64,000 nt of DNA from Neoconidiobolus thromboides FSU 785 (taxonomy: Eukaryota; Entomophthoromycota; Entomophthoromycetes; Entomophthorales; Neoconidiobolaceae): assembly GCA_025603075.1 (NCBI GenBank), contig MU626294.1, positions 1 to 64,000 on the forward strand, given 5' to 3'. The notes under the pieces were generated by a model that was given only the letters and a program-made list of their open reading frames with translations, made no database searches and had not been told where the DNA came from. Position numbers and translations under genes: made by a program. Shown one piece after another: positions 21,101-31,105 of this stretch. Each line of letters starts with the position of its first letter. The stretch's first letter is position 1.

Positions 21101-22544
21101 AAATTTTGAATATTAAAGAAGTTTACGAAAATCGATAATTTATTTTTAAGTAAACTGGATTACAGCAAACTTACAACCAAATAATAATATCTATTATTGA
21201 ATAATACTATATTCTCAACTGTTTGTCAGCTACTTGAGCCCATAATATATATTTATAATATTTTAGACCTTTCAATACGACCTTTGCATCAAGTATAACT
21301 AAATTTTTTTTTGTTATGATGGAAATTTGAAAATAATTGTAAAAAATAAAGTCCCAAGCTTCGCTCTCATTTATGGAGGTTTGGCCTTGATGCATTTAAA
21401 ACTAGACCTTAACTGTCCCACTCTGTTCTCAATTCCAGAAAGGAACGTCTTTTCTGCGATGAACTTATACGATTACCTTTATTAACTTACTTCCCTTTCA
21501 CTTCGACACATTGGAATCAGATTTAACTAACTTCTTGTTACACTTCCCTCTTTTAGGCCCTTCTTCAACTTTTTACTATTTTAGTAGGTTTATGGGCCAT
21601 TTATCCAATCTATGACTCATCCTCTTTAAATATCAAAGCTGTTTCGCTAGCTTCTCCCTCTATTACCTTCCATTTTTGCGCAACACTCTATAAACAAGAG
21701 TTGCCCACTCTTCAATTAAATCTACTCAACTCCAAAGCGGGCAAAGTTGAGCTAGAGCACTTTCCGCCTTTTGCATAATCCTTTTCACATTTGATCCCGC
21801 ATTTCTCTTTCCTTTGCATCATACCAGCCATTAGCCAATTATAATTTTTTCCCAACAATAAAGCATTTGGGGGAGCCTTCGGCTCTTTCAAGATTTTCTA
21901 TAAAAAATTATAAACAATAGTTAACATCATTAATATCTAAGCGGATAAACCTGTTAGAACAAATACTGCACTATACCTGTTAATACTAAAATTAAGACTC
22001 CCTTTTACATTGTCATTTAAAAAGGTAAATGATTAATAAATACTTTTTTTTTTTAACTCCGTTACGTTTGACATTAAAATATATACATGTCTCCTCTAAT
22101 TTTATTTGTTCATTTTCAGTATTAAAATCTAAGAAATTTCCAAACATAGAAATAAAGTAAAGACTTGAATATTTGCCATGAGTTGAAGTAGTTTTTACTC
22201 AAGATTTTGAGTGATAAAATTCCCAATTTTTAACAAAAGTGGACAAAGTTGTAAACTGGAGATATTCATACTTTTTATGATATGTTTTAATTAATGCAGG
22301 ATAGTAATATGCAGAGATAAGTATAATATTATAAATTAATGATTACAATTGAAACCTATTTAAATATTATCAGTTATTTAAAGTTCAACAGTTTTGTAAA
22401 AATAAACTCAAATTTTAATAAATAACCAAAGTCATTTTATACTTTTTGTTCATAAGCGTAAAAGAGGAGAAGTTGGAACATATAGTTTAAAGTGTTTATT
22501 TTTTTGATAACAATTGTTAACAATATTTCAAAATAATGTTTAGT
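21101..22544. other. Intergenic with a GC-richer patch
   Basis: No gene is seen. The segment at about 21400-21890 is listed separately because its composition differs from the surroundings. Confidence 0.5.
21400..21890. other. GC-richer segment of unknown origin
   Basis: Two 60-base samples (21421-21480 and 21721-21780) contain 23 and 28 G/C bases, well above the neighbouring AT-rich sequence. Both strands have stops in all frames over most of the segment. Just beyond it, near 21874, GAGCCTTCGGCTC can form a short hairpin. An organellar DNA insertion or a dead transposon are possibilities only. Confidence 0.35.
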
Positions 22545-22651
22545 ATATGGGAGTGTTTTTTTTGATTTCATTATTTTTTCCATTTTTTAAGCGCTATTTG
22601 AGTGGAAAATTTATTAGTAAAGTTCTTAAGCACAAAAATACATCCCTATAT
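22545..22651 (+). mobile_element. MITE-like element, copy 9
   Basis: A well-preserved forward copy: ATATGGGAGTGTTTTTTTTG, core TTTTTTAAGCGCTATTTGAG, right end AAATACATCCCTATATG. Confidence 0.82.
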
Positions 22652-22891
22652 GGAAGAATTTGAAAACTGGGTTAAAACTGTAAATATTTAGTGTTTTATT
22701 TTGATCTAAGTGTAAAATTTAAGTGACTAATTTAGAATGAAGTAAAAAATAACCAGAGAATGTCTTCCCATTTAGTTGTTTTTTATATTCTAGTTTGGTA
22801 TTTAGCAAATGCTATAATGGATTTCTTAAATAGAAAAAATACCCCTTGGTTTTTATACTATTAGTATTTATTTTTGCACTTTTGCAATAAA

Positions 22892-22928
22892 TAAAATCGG
22901 GAAAAAGTTGAACCTTGGGTTTAAATTA
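22892..22928 (-). repeat. Dispersed repeat with a B-box-like core, copy 2
   Basis: Shares TAAAATCGGGA, GAACCTTGG and TAAATTA in order with the copy at 1318-1353. The B-box-like core is one change weaker here (GGTTCAACTTT on the minus strand). Confidence 0.4.
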
Positions 22929-23232
22929 GCGCATGTTATTAAATTTCTCCTACGATTATCGTATTACACTCATAATTGCAGTTTCTTCTATCAAAACCTT
23001 AAACCGATTTCTAATCATATCGGAAAAAGGATTATTTTTACATCCTTACATATTTTATAGTGCGGGGCTTTTTGAATTTCTTTATTATTAAACTGTTATT
23101 CTCGAGATTCGGTAAAAGTCAATGTAAAAAAAATCCCATTCAATTTTCTAGCTCAAATTTAAGCAAGCATCTTATTCAAGACTACCAAACCCGAATTATA
23201 ACTGACTTTAATCAATCAAAATTTAAATAGAG

Positions 23233-23240
23233 TATATAAA
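23233..23240 (+). promoter_or_regulatory. TATA box of the MFS transporter gene
   Basis: TATATAAA 52 bp upstream of the ATG at 23292. Confidence 0.6.
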
Positions 23241-23291
23241 CTTGAAATAAGAAGCATGAATCAATTAAATATATAAAAATTAAATACTGTA

Positions 23292-24635
23292 ATGAGTAAT
23301 AGTACGATAAATATACCAATGTCTGGTATACAAGACAAGACAACCGCAAATTTGTCTTTTGATTCTGTTACAACATTTAAAGAAACAAGCGATCCTACAA
23401 CAGATGAAAATATAGAGGAAGATCAAAATGTTGATAGTATCCAAGGTTGGATAGTAGTAATAGCAAGTTTTTTCAATTTATTTATTATTATGGGAATAAC
23501 TCTTAGTTCTGGTGTGTTTGTTCAATATTATGCTGATAACTTATTTAAAAATAAAGTACCTTTATCTACGTTAAGTTTTATTGGTACCATAAGTACTTCA
23601 CTTCAAACATTATTGGCTGTGTTTACAGGAAAACTAGCTGATAAATTAGGGTATCGTAATTCTATCCTGCTTGGCTCAGCTATTTACGTTATTGGTCTAC
23701 TATTAGCTTCTTTTAGTACTGAAGTTTGGCATCTATTTTTAACTCAGGGTGTTTTGGTGGGTATTGGTGGTGCTATTGCATTTGTACCAGCTGTAAGTGC
23801 ACCTGCCCAATGGTTTAAAAAGTACATTGGTTTAGCTACAGGTGTTGCTGTAGCTGGTTCTGGGATTGGTGGTTTGGTATTGAGTCCAGTGACCCAAACT
23901 GTTTTGAACAATTTGGATTTTAGATGGGCATTAAGAGTATTAGCTATTATTGCTTTTGTTATATTACTTATTACTTCTTTTTTCATAAAAGAAAGAGTAA
24001 AGGCTAAGAACGGAGGTTCTTGGTTAGATTTTACTAGATTTAAAGATCGTAGATTTCTTGCTTTATTCTTTGGAGGTTTCTTATGCTCTTTTGGTTATCT
24101 TGTTCCGTTTTTACTTATGGGTAAATATGCTCAATCCATCGGCCTTACTGAAAGCCAAGGATCTATCTTAATTGGATTATTGAATGGAGGGTCTGCCATT
24201 GGAAGGGTTGCATTAGGGAGCTTAGGTGATCGTTTTGGTAGAATTAATATTCTTTTTATTTGTATTGGGCTTGCCTCTCTCTTCTGCTATTTTATATGGA
24301 CATTCTCATTTACTTTCGGCGTGCTATTAGCTTTCAATATACTATATGGGATGGCGGCTGGAGGTTATATCTCAATGCTACCCGTAGTCACAGTTCAATT
24401 GTTTGGTGTAGAAGGTATTGCAAGTACCAACGGTTTACTTTATTTTGGCTCCGGTATTCCTAATTTAGTTGGCACTCCTATTGCATCGGCAATATTAGCT
24501 GCTTCGACCTCTAATCCAGTTAAGCCTAATTATGTTCCTGTTATTATGTATGCAGCTACCTCTGCTATATTGGGATCATGTCTTTTCTTTGTTCTTAAGC
24601 TTACGGTCAATAGAAAATTACTCGCACGAGTATAA
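23292..24635 (+). CDS. MFS monocarboxylate-type transporter (MCT/Mch family)
   Basis: A 447-residue plasma-membrane-type transporter with about 12 hydrophobic helices. A hydrophilic N-terminal tail of ~50 residues precedes helix 1, which starts GWIVVIASFF and runs to SSGVFVQYY, the usual opening of the SLC16/Mch family. Two MFS loop signatures are visible: GKLADKLGYRN after helix 2, and GSLGDRFGRIN in the second half. Fungal relatives include Mch proteins, among them the riboflavin permease Mch5, so monocarboxylates, riboflavin or another small organic solute are candidate substrates. The sequence alone cannot choose. It is intronless with a clear TATA box. Confidence 0.9.
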   Translation: MSNSTINIPMSGIQDKTTANLSFDSVTTFKETSDPTTDENIEEDQNVDSIQGWIVVIASFFNLFIIMGITLSSGVFVQYYADNLFKNKVPLSTLSFIGTISTSLQTLLAVFTGKLADKLGYRNSILLGSAIYVIGLLLASFSTEVWHLFLTQGVLVGIGGAIAFVPAVSAPAQWFKKYIGLATGVAVAGSGIGGLVLSPVTQTVLNNLDFRWALRVLAIIAFVILLITSFFIKERVKAKNGGSWLDFTRFKDRRFLALFFGGFLCSFGYLVPFLLMGKYAQSIGLTESQGSILIGLLNGGSAIGRVALGSLGDRFGRINILFICIGLASLFCYFIWTFSFTFGVLLAFNILYGMAAGGYISMLPVVTVQLFGVEGIASTNGLLYFGSGIPNLVGTPIASAILAASTSNPVKPNYVPVIMYAATSAILGSCLFFVLKLTVNRKLLARV

Positions 24636-25871
24636 GTTTAAAATCTAATTAAATTGATACTGTTCTGATTTATCATTTGTCAGTTATCAGTTATCAATTA
24701 ATTTTTTGTAAATAAATAACGATCAAGATTACTATAATATCTACTTAACAGTTGAATACTTTAATTTTATCATTTATAAAGTTAACTATTAAGTATAATA
24801 AGATATAGACCAATATCATATACTCGAATTAAATTCAACAATAACCCTGATACTTATAACTTAGTCATTCATAAGCTAACCTCTCTCTTAATCTTTATTA
24901 TTATAAGTTTACCCTTCGCTTAAAATTGACATAAGGATTAAACCATTTAATAGCAAACCCATATAATTAAATTGCTATTTATTTTGAAATATCCTATATT
25001 TTTTGGTCTAATAACTGGTGCATATTAGCAGGAGAAATAAGTCCATTATTTATCAAATATCTCAAGTCAGCTTCTAAAGTAGTAAATATATCAGGATGTA
25101 TTTTTTTTGTTTAAGAATTTTACTAGCAACTTTTCCATTTAAATAACATTTAAAAAAATGGAAAAAGTGGTGAAACCAAAAAAACACCCCTATATAGAAA
25201 TACCTCATAATAATTATACGAACAATTAAGCCTATAATTTTATTAGAGAATGTTAAATAATAAGAATCTTTAAAGTGTTATAATGTACGAGATAAAGGAA
25301 GATAACAAAGGAATAAAAAATACAGTATAGAAATATTGATATCTGATTTAGCTTAAAATTTTTATTAGCCCCCTTTTCTTCATATATTTTATCAAAAAAA
25401 ACAATAGGAAATTAAAGTAAAAAAGAGAAATTTTTTATTTGACATTTTAAATGTTCACCTTTCGGGTTTTTCATGAATATAAACACTTTAATAAGATATC
25501 TTTCTTATTCAAAGTATTATATTTCTAATGAAAATATAGAAAAAAATCCAAGTTCGAAATATGTTATAAAAAGATCAATGATTTCATTCGAATATTACAA
25601 CTACATAAAATTAATATTTAACATTTAAGTAATCTAAGTATTTTATAAGAGTTTAAATAATAACATAATTTAGATTTGAACACTTTCATTAAGTTATAGA
25701 ATACTATTGTAATTACTAGGTTTTAAATTACTCTTATTTTTTAGAAAAAAATATAAACTAATCAAATGAATTAAATAAAAACTTGATACCGGAAATTAAA
25801 GTGATGGAAGTCAAAGTAAAAACAAAAACAAAAAAATCAGCCTTTATCTTATTTCAACTATAAATCCAAGA
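24636..25871. other. AT-rich intergenic sequence with one MITE
   Basis: Only the element at 25087-25195 is recognised. Confidence 0.5.
25087..25195 (-). mobile_element. MITE-like element, copy 10
   Basis: A reverse copy: ATATCAGGATGTATTTTTTT, a core AAATAACATTTAAAAAAATG that has lost the GCGC centre, and AAAAAACACCCCTATAT. Confidence 0.72.
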
Positions 25872-27009
25872 ATGAAGCATGAAGATAACCCACTTTATCC
25901 ATTTATACAAATATTATCCATGATTATAAGTGTAGGCGTAGTATTGTTAAATGGAATACTGATTAAGATATTTTATCAGCAAAATAATTTTAAAAACTTA
26001 AATATCATTTTTTACGCAGTTATAGCCATCTTTCAAAGTTTCAACTCATTATTAATACTGTTTAATCAATTGTATTCCATTATTAGTTTGTCCAAGATAA
26101 GTCATCTGTTATGTCGCTTGTCAGGTTTTATATTTCATTGCAATTTATACATTACATTAAGTGCAACTATATTATTAGCTATTTCAAAATATTTCAATAT
26201 CACTCGAATGATCCGTAATCAAACACCTATTAAAAGTTTTATATTTAGTTCGATATTTGTTGCTTTGTCAATCTTTTCGTTTATTGAATCTATGATTCAA
26301 TTAATTAATAATGAATTTGTATTAATGCCATCTAATGTATATTGTCATATTAATAGAAATAGTCCAAAATATAATATCAATTCAATAATCACTTTAATTA
26401 TATTATTAGGTAAATTATAATAATAATAATAATGAATATATTATAATTAATTCAATTTTATGTTACTTAGGTAGTGTTTGTATAATCTTTGTTTATTATA
26501 TTGGCTTAATAATTTTATTAAAAAATCGACGAGAAGAAATTAAAAAGAATGCTATATTATTTTCAGATAATTTTTTTAATGACTCATTTCAATCAAATTT
26601 AAAAAATCAATCTATAGCTATTAATCAAAGTTTTCTACTAATGGCCGGTTATTATTTATTTTATATACTAGAAATAATAATCTTAATATTTTCATTTAAT
26701 AATGATTTTAAATTAAGTTATTTCTTAGATTCAGTTAATATAATTTTATTAAATCTAGCTGGTTTATTAAATCCAATTGTATTACTATTCTTTCATCCCA
26801 CTTTTAACTCATATTTATTAACTTTGTTTAATCTACCTGAAGTTGTTCATTCCAATGTACAATTAACAATGCTACCAAGCTCACCAAGGCTCAAATGGGT
26901 AGAAATTAAAAACACACCACCATCTCAATTAAGGCCTAAATCTGATTCTTATTTACCCAATAATAATAATAATAATGAAACTACTTGCCTTATTGAAGGA
27001 AGTTATTAA
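25872..27009 (+). CDS. Seven-helix receptor-like protein, two exons
   Basis: Exons 25872-26409 and 26471-27009 give 358 residues. The 61-nt intron has a GTAAAT donor and TTAG acceptor and restores one frame (GGT across the junction). Seven hydrophobic segments are present: exon 1 holds five, and the second exon opens with VCIIFVYYIGLIILL. A Cys near the start of helix 3 (HLLCRLSG) and one in the second extracellular loop (SNVYCHINR) could form the conserved disulfide. The last helix contains LLNPIVLLFFHP, an NP motif nearer to NPxxY than in the neighbours at 10581 and 27314. The tail has an Asn run. It is likely a G-protein-coupled receptor, more diverged than the other two and adjacent to one of them. 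The ligand is unknown. Confidence 0.72.
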
Positions 27010-27313
27010 ATATTTTAATAAATAAAGTTGAATTCTCCTTCATTTAATAATTTTTTATAATTATACTAAACAAAAGATTAAAATCTAAGCTTTGAACTTG
27101 AGCCAATCTCAAGTTGTTAACTTTCAGTTGAACATAGCCCAATTTATTAAATTTATTTAAAAAAGATCAACATGATGAATCAAACCTAAAATCCTAAATT
27201 AATAAAATAAGTTTTACTAATTTATTTGAATTTCTTTATTTCTACAACTTGATTATTTTAAAATAAACTATAGCAACTTCCTTCAACAATTACTAATATC
27301 TAGGAAAAAATAA
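27010..27313. other. Intergenic between two tandem receptor genes
   Basis: About 300 bp of AT-rich sequence holding the promoter of the next receptor. No clear TATA box is seen. Confidence 0.5.
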
Positions 27314-28330
27314 ATGTCTATTCCTGCCGAATATGTTGAGTTACCTTATATGGATTCAAATTTACCCGAACTATATACATGGCAAGCGCTACTGGTGCCA
27401 ACCAGTTTTATGTTATTTAATTTAATAGCTATGATACCTAGTTTAATTATCTTGATAGTAGTTATAAGAACAAAATCCTTACAAACAACGGATAATTTAA
27501 TGACCTTACAAATGGTATTTGTAGATATAGTATTTGCTGGTTGGGTCTTAGTATGGTACACCTTAAAATTAGCCTCAGGTTATAGGTTATGGGATTTTTA
27601 TACTTGCCAAATGGAAGGCAGTATGATTTTAATTTGTGGTTTTACTTGGCTTATGTGTGGTACCTTTTTAGGATTTTATCGCTTCCGTAAAGTTATAGGC
27701 TCTAAATCTACTCATGTTACTGATCGAGTGATGTTAATAATTCAATATGGTTTATGGTTACCCTCTATAATATTTGCATGTGTTATTGGATTGAGTGGTG
27801 ATTTTAGAATTATGCCTTCTTTTGCTTATTGTTATATAAGATATGTACCTGATGCTCCTCAAACTCACATACATTTATGGGCTACTTTAGCTATTTTAAT
27901 CATTCCAGTAATTGCTAGTGTTTATTTTTATTGGGCAATAACAGCTAAATATTGTACCATTGTTCGACAGCTTATTGAAGCTCCTGTACCCACTTATTTA
28001 CCTTCTGGTCATGCACGTAAATCTAATACAGAAGGTAGTACTGCTCCATTAACTACAATTACCGTTCGTCCAACTCCAAAATCCCATCTTAGAAAAGTAG
28101 CTTTTAAATGTGTGCTATATGCACTTGTATTTATTTTATGTTTTTTACCAATGACATGTACCATTATTTATGAATTGGCTACGTCTCAGGTTCGTTCACC
28201 TACCATTGATGCTATCTGTATCTCCCTCGTTATGCTCCATAAAATTATGTCGCCAATGATTACTTTATTTATTAATGATACTATCAATCACCAAATTCGT
28301 GTATTATTAGGATATAATCCTATAAGATAG
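27314..28330 (+). CDS. Seven-helix receptor, family A (rhodopsin-like) type
   Basis: A 338-residue intronless membrane protein paralogous to the receptor at 10581-11576. It shares WQA before helix 1, IPSLIILIVVI in helix 1, LQTTDNLM before helix 2 and a helix-3 Cys (YTCQMEG). It also has FYRFRKVI at the DRY position, the loop-2 Cys (FAYCYIRYVPDAP), FLPMTCTIIYEL in helix 6 and KIMSPMITLFIND in helix 7. The third cytoplasmic loop is rich in Thr, Pro and basic residues (STAPLTTITVRPTPKSH) and could be a phosphorylation or G-protein-binding region. It follows another receptor gene in tandem. The ligand is unknown. Confidence 0.85.
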   Translation: MSIPAEYVELPYMDSNLPELYTWQALLVPTSFMLFNLIAMIPSLIILIVVIRTKSLQTTDNLMTLQMVFVDIVFAGWVLVWYTLKLASGYRLWDFYTCQMEGSMILICGFTWLMCGTFLGFYRFRKVIGSKSTHVTDRVMLIIQYGLWLPSIIFACVIGLSGDFRIMPSFAYCYIRYVPDAPQTHIHLWATLAILIIPVIASVYFYWAITAKYCTIVRQLIEAPVPTYLPSGHARKSNTEGSTAPLTTITVRPTPKSHLRKVAFKCVLYALVFILCFLPMTCTIIYELATSQVRSPTIDAICISLVMLHKIMSPMITLFINDTINHQIRVLLGYNPIR

Positions 28331-28817
28331 TTTAAATTGATATTATTTGTCAGTATATAAACTTATAAGGAAGGATGAGTATAATAGAATTAATTCAAGA
28401 ATATCTAATTTTAAATAAATTTTAAATAAATTCATTTTTTTTATATTCTGCTTTATAAACTTTATTGTACTGCTTTTATTGAGTTTTAATCAATTATTTT
28501 AAAAAATAACAAAAATTGAACACTCAATATAACTTTACTGTTTTATAAAAAGAATTGAATTTTTTTACAGCTGCTGTAAACTCTATTTTAATCTAATTCG
28601 CGGTAATTTTTAGAACCTGTTAGTTGTTTGCTTGTGCTTTAGCTACCTGCATATTTAAGGATAAATTTTGTATCAAAACTTTATAAAATAAAGACTATAC
28701 TTTAAAAAAATTGAATATACGAATGTTTTTTTATAAAAGCCACTGCAAATTAGGTTGAAATAGAGTTACAATAGTAATAGAAAACTTTTTATCCATTTAT
28801 TTTGGACAAAAAAATTA
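28331..28817. other. AT-rich intergenic sequence
   Basis: No feature is seen before the element at 28818. Confidence 0.55.
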
Positions 28818-28922
28818 ATATGATGTAAATATTTTTTTTGACTTCATCACTTTTTCCATTTTTCAAGCGCTATTTGAGTGGAAAGACTATTAATAAAATT
28901 GTTAAAAAATATATCCCCATAT
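28818..28922 (+). mobile_element. MITE-like element, copy 11
   Basis: A forward copy with a decayed left end (ATATGATGTAAATATTTTTT), an intact core TTTTTCAAGCGCTATTTGAG and right end ATATATCCCCATAT. Confidence 0.75.
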
Positions 28923-29214
28923 AAAATGCTCAAAACCTTTTTTAAATTTCATAGTGTGTTTTGAGCTTATAATTAATTATAAAAAGTAAAAATTATATTT
29001 TAAATATTTTAAAATTAAATAAAAATTAAATTATTAATAAAAAAACATTTAGTAATATAAATAAAGCCAAACAGAAAGTTATTTTGCACATACATTAGCT
29101 TATTATAATGATAAACTATTAGAATTTTTGTACCAATCAAAATTTTAAAAAAACTCGTCAGTACAAAAATTTATAAAATTTAGTATACAATATAAGTAAA
29201 GTTAAATCAATAAT

Positions 29215-29320
29215 ATATGGGGATGTATTTTTGGGTTTAACAATTTTACTAACAATTTTTCCACTCAAATAGCGCTTAAAAGGAGGAAAAAATAATAAAG
29301 TCAAAAAAACACCCCCGTAT
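29215..29320 (-). mobile_element. MITE-like element, copy 12
   Basis: A reverse copy close to consensus: ATATGGGGATGTATTTTTGG, core CACTCAAATAGCGCTTAAAA, and AAAAAACACCCCCGTAT. Confidence 0.82.
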
Positions 29321-30899
29321 AATATCTTAAAAAATAAACTTATCATAACAGAGTATCAAAATATACAATTAACATAACCATCAAATATTTTTATTTTAAA
29401 TTGACTAGGAATAAAAAAAGTAACAAACTAAAAAATAGTTAGTTTTTTATTAAATATTCATAAGTTATATAATAAGCTATTATATGTGCAAAATATCCCT
29501 GGTTTTCAGCTTTATTTATATTAATAAGTATTTTTTTATTTGATTTGATTAAAATATTAAAACATTTTTTATTTTTTATAGCCCAATTCTTGATAATTGT
29601 TCACAAGCTTAAACGTGCATTTGAGGCTGTTTTTTTTGGTTTCATTGTTTTTCTATTTAAGCACTATTTAAGTGGAAAGATTTTAGTAAACTCTTAATCG
29701 AAAAAACGCATCCCCATTTAATCTTTTTCTAGCTAGCTAATATTCTTTAGTAAGGCCAGTGGTAAGGGTGTAGAATTGCTGTATATAAAAACTTATAGTG
29801 AAAATAGTTTAGTTTCTCAATAAAAAATAATAGCTACTATTGCAATTGGGAACTTCTGAAGATTTTAGTAAAAAAAAACTATATAAGAGGTTGTATAAAA
29901 ATAGATTGTAATAGTAAATTTAAATTAAACTATTATCTAAACCATTATTAAATAAACTTACTATTCAAATGTTAGTTATCAATTCTTTATTATGTTTATA
30001 GCTTTTATAGGAGCATTAGCCTATGTTATGGAATGTTTTGATTCTTAGATTCATTCCCCTTTTTTAAAAAGATAACTTTCATCAATATGACCAATTCATA
30101 TAAAATATTAAAATTCCATGGTAAAAAGTAAAATCATATTTTAAAAAATATAGTTATGCTGACGAGATTAGTTAATATTCTAAAGCATTGACTGTTATTC
30201 AAATGTGGATACTATTTTCAATATTATATTTGTATTATAAGAGTATGCTCTATAAAACAGTATGTTTTCTTAAATATCGAGGTCTCGATCCATTACAGAT
30301 AATAAATAGAAAGTATCTAAGTTTCAACTTATTTTAATTATTGTTGTAAAAGTAACTTTCCACCTTTAATAAGAAAATTTAATTAGCTTTTTTACCACTT
30401 AAAAATATAGAATAGAAGCTTGGCAATATGACATTCAAAGTAATTAGAGAAATAACGTAATGAAAAATAAGCATTTTTAGTATTGTAATAAAGACTAAAA
30501 CAACGAATAATAAATAATAATACTACACTTAAATGCAAACCCTTAATAATTACTTGTATTAATTTGAATACAACACAACAATAAGTTTTATTTATAAAAT
30601 AGTTAACCTTAATTTATTTTAATATTCAATATGAGTCATCTAAAATCATGTCAAGTATGAAATTAAAATTAAATTAACCCTTGATTTTAATCTTTTGGGC
30701 AATTATTCTGGCTAAGATTAAGAATTCTTTTTTACAGTTTGGTCAAACTTTAGCTCATTTTAAGTCTGCATAAATAATGTTTGTTACTCTTACTACGATA
30801 AACTCCTGCCCAAACCTTAAACTATTAAAGATAGCATGAATATTCATCCATAAGAGAAAAGAATAAAATTATTAAAAAAATGAGTAATAAAAATAAAAG
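29321..30899. other. AT-rich intergenic sequence with one MITE
   Basis: Contains the element at 29617-29720. About 1.2 kb of featureless AT-rich sequence then leads to the CPA1 promoter. Confidence 0.5.
29617..29720 (+). mobile_element. MITE-like element, copy 13
   Basis: A forward copy with a diverged left end (TGCATTTGAGGCTGTTTTTT), core TATTTAAGCACTATTTAAG with small deletions, and right end AACGCATCCCCATTTA. Confidence 0.68.
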
Positions 30900-30907
30900 T
30901 ATATAAG
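30900..30907 (+). promoter_or_regulatory. TATA box of CPA1
   Basis: TATATAAG 61 bp upstream of the uORF ATG at 30968, so the uORF should lie within the CPA1 transcript leader. Confidence 0.6.
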
Positions 30908-30967
30908 CCCTCAAGATTGCTATTATAATAGTTTTAAAAAAAACAACTTAATTGAACTAGATAGTTC

Positions 30968-31105
30968 ATGTATTGCCACTCCTTTGAAAAGAACTCAAGT
31001 GACTATATCTCAGATCAAGTTTGGAAATCTTTACCACAGACCTACAATAATAATGTTAACCAAATTCGTTTTAGCTCACTTAAAATCCAATCGTTCATTA
31101 TTTAG
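30968..31105 (+). CDS. Arginine attenuator peptide uORF of CPA1
   Basis: A 45-codon upstream frame that starts 85 bp before the CPA1 ATG. Residues 10-22 read SSDYISDQVWKSL, matching the DYxSDxxW core of the fungal arginine attenuator peptide. In Neurospora and yeast this nascent peptide stalls ribosomes when arginine is abundant and so lowers synthesis of the small carbamoyl-phosphate synthetase subunit. The essential Asp falls at position 12, as in Neurospora. The start context is weak (T at -3, T at +4), which favours leaky scanning. Unlike the textbook ~25-codon uORF, this one does not stop early. It runs on out of frame through the CPA1 start codon and ends at TAG 31103-31105. A splice shortening it was looked for and not found. 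Confidence 0.85.
   Translation: MYCHSFEKNSSDYISDQVWKSLPQTYNNNVNQIRFSSLKIQSFII

Noticed and set aside
21410-21480. Possible hAT transposase C-terminal motif (SIPERNVFSA)
   Set aside because: Only about ten residues resemble the SERxFS region, and the frame is closed at once on both sides. This is too little to call.
29158-29346. Minus-strand frame of 62 residues
   Set aside because: It lies almost entirely across a MITE copy; similar frames appear over other copies, so it reflects the element rather than a gene.
30984-31052. Upstream extension of CPA1 by 23 residues
   Set aside because: The extension begins at a TTG codon and overlaps the attenuator uORF; the ATG at 31053 has a good context and gives a clean presequence.
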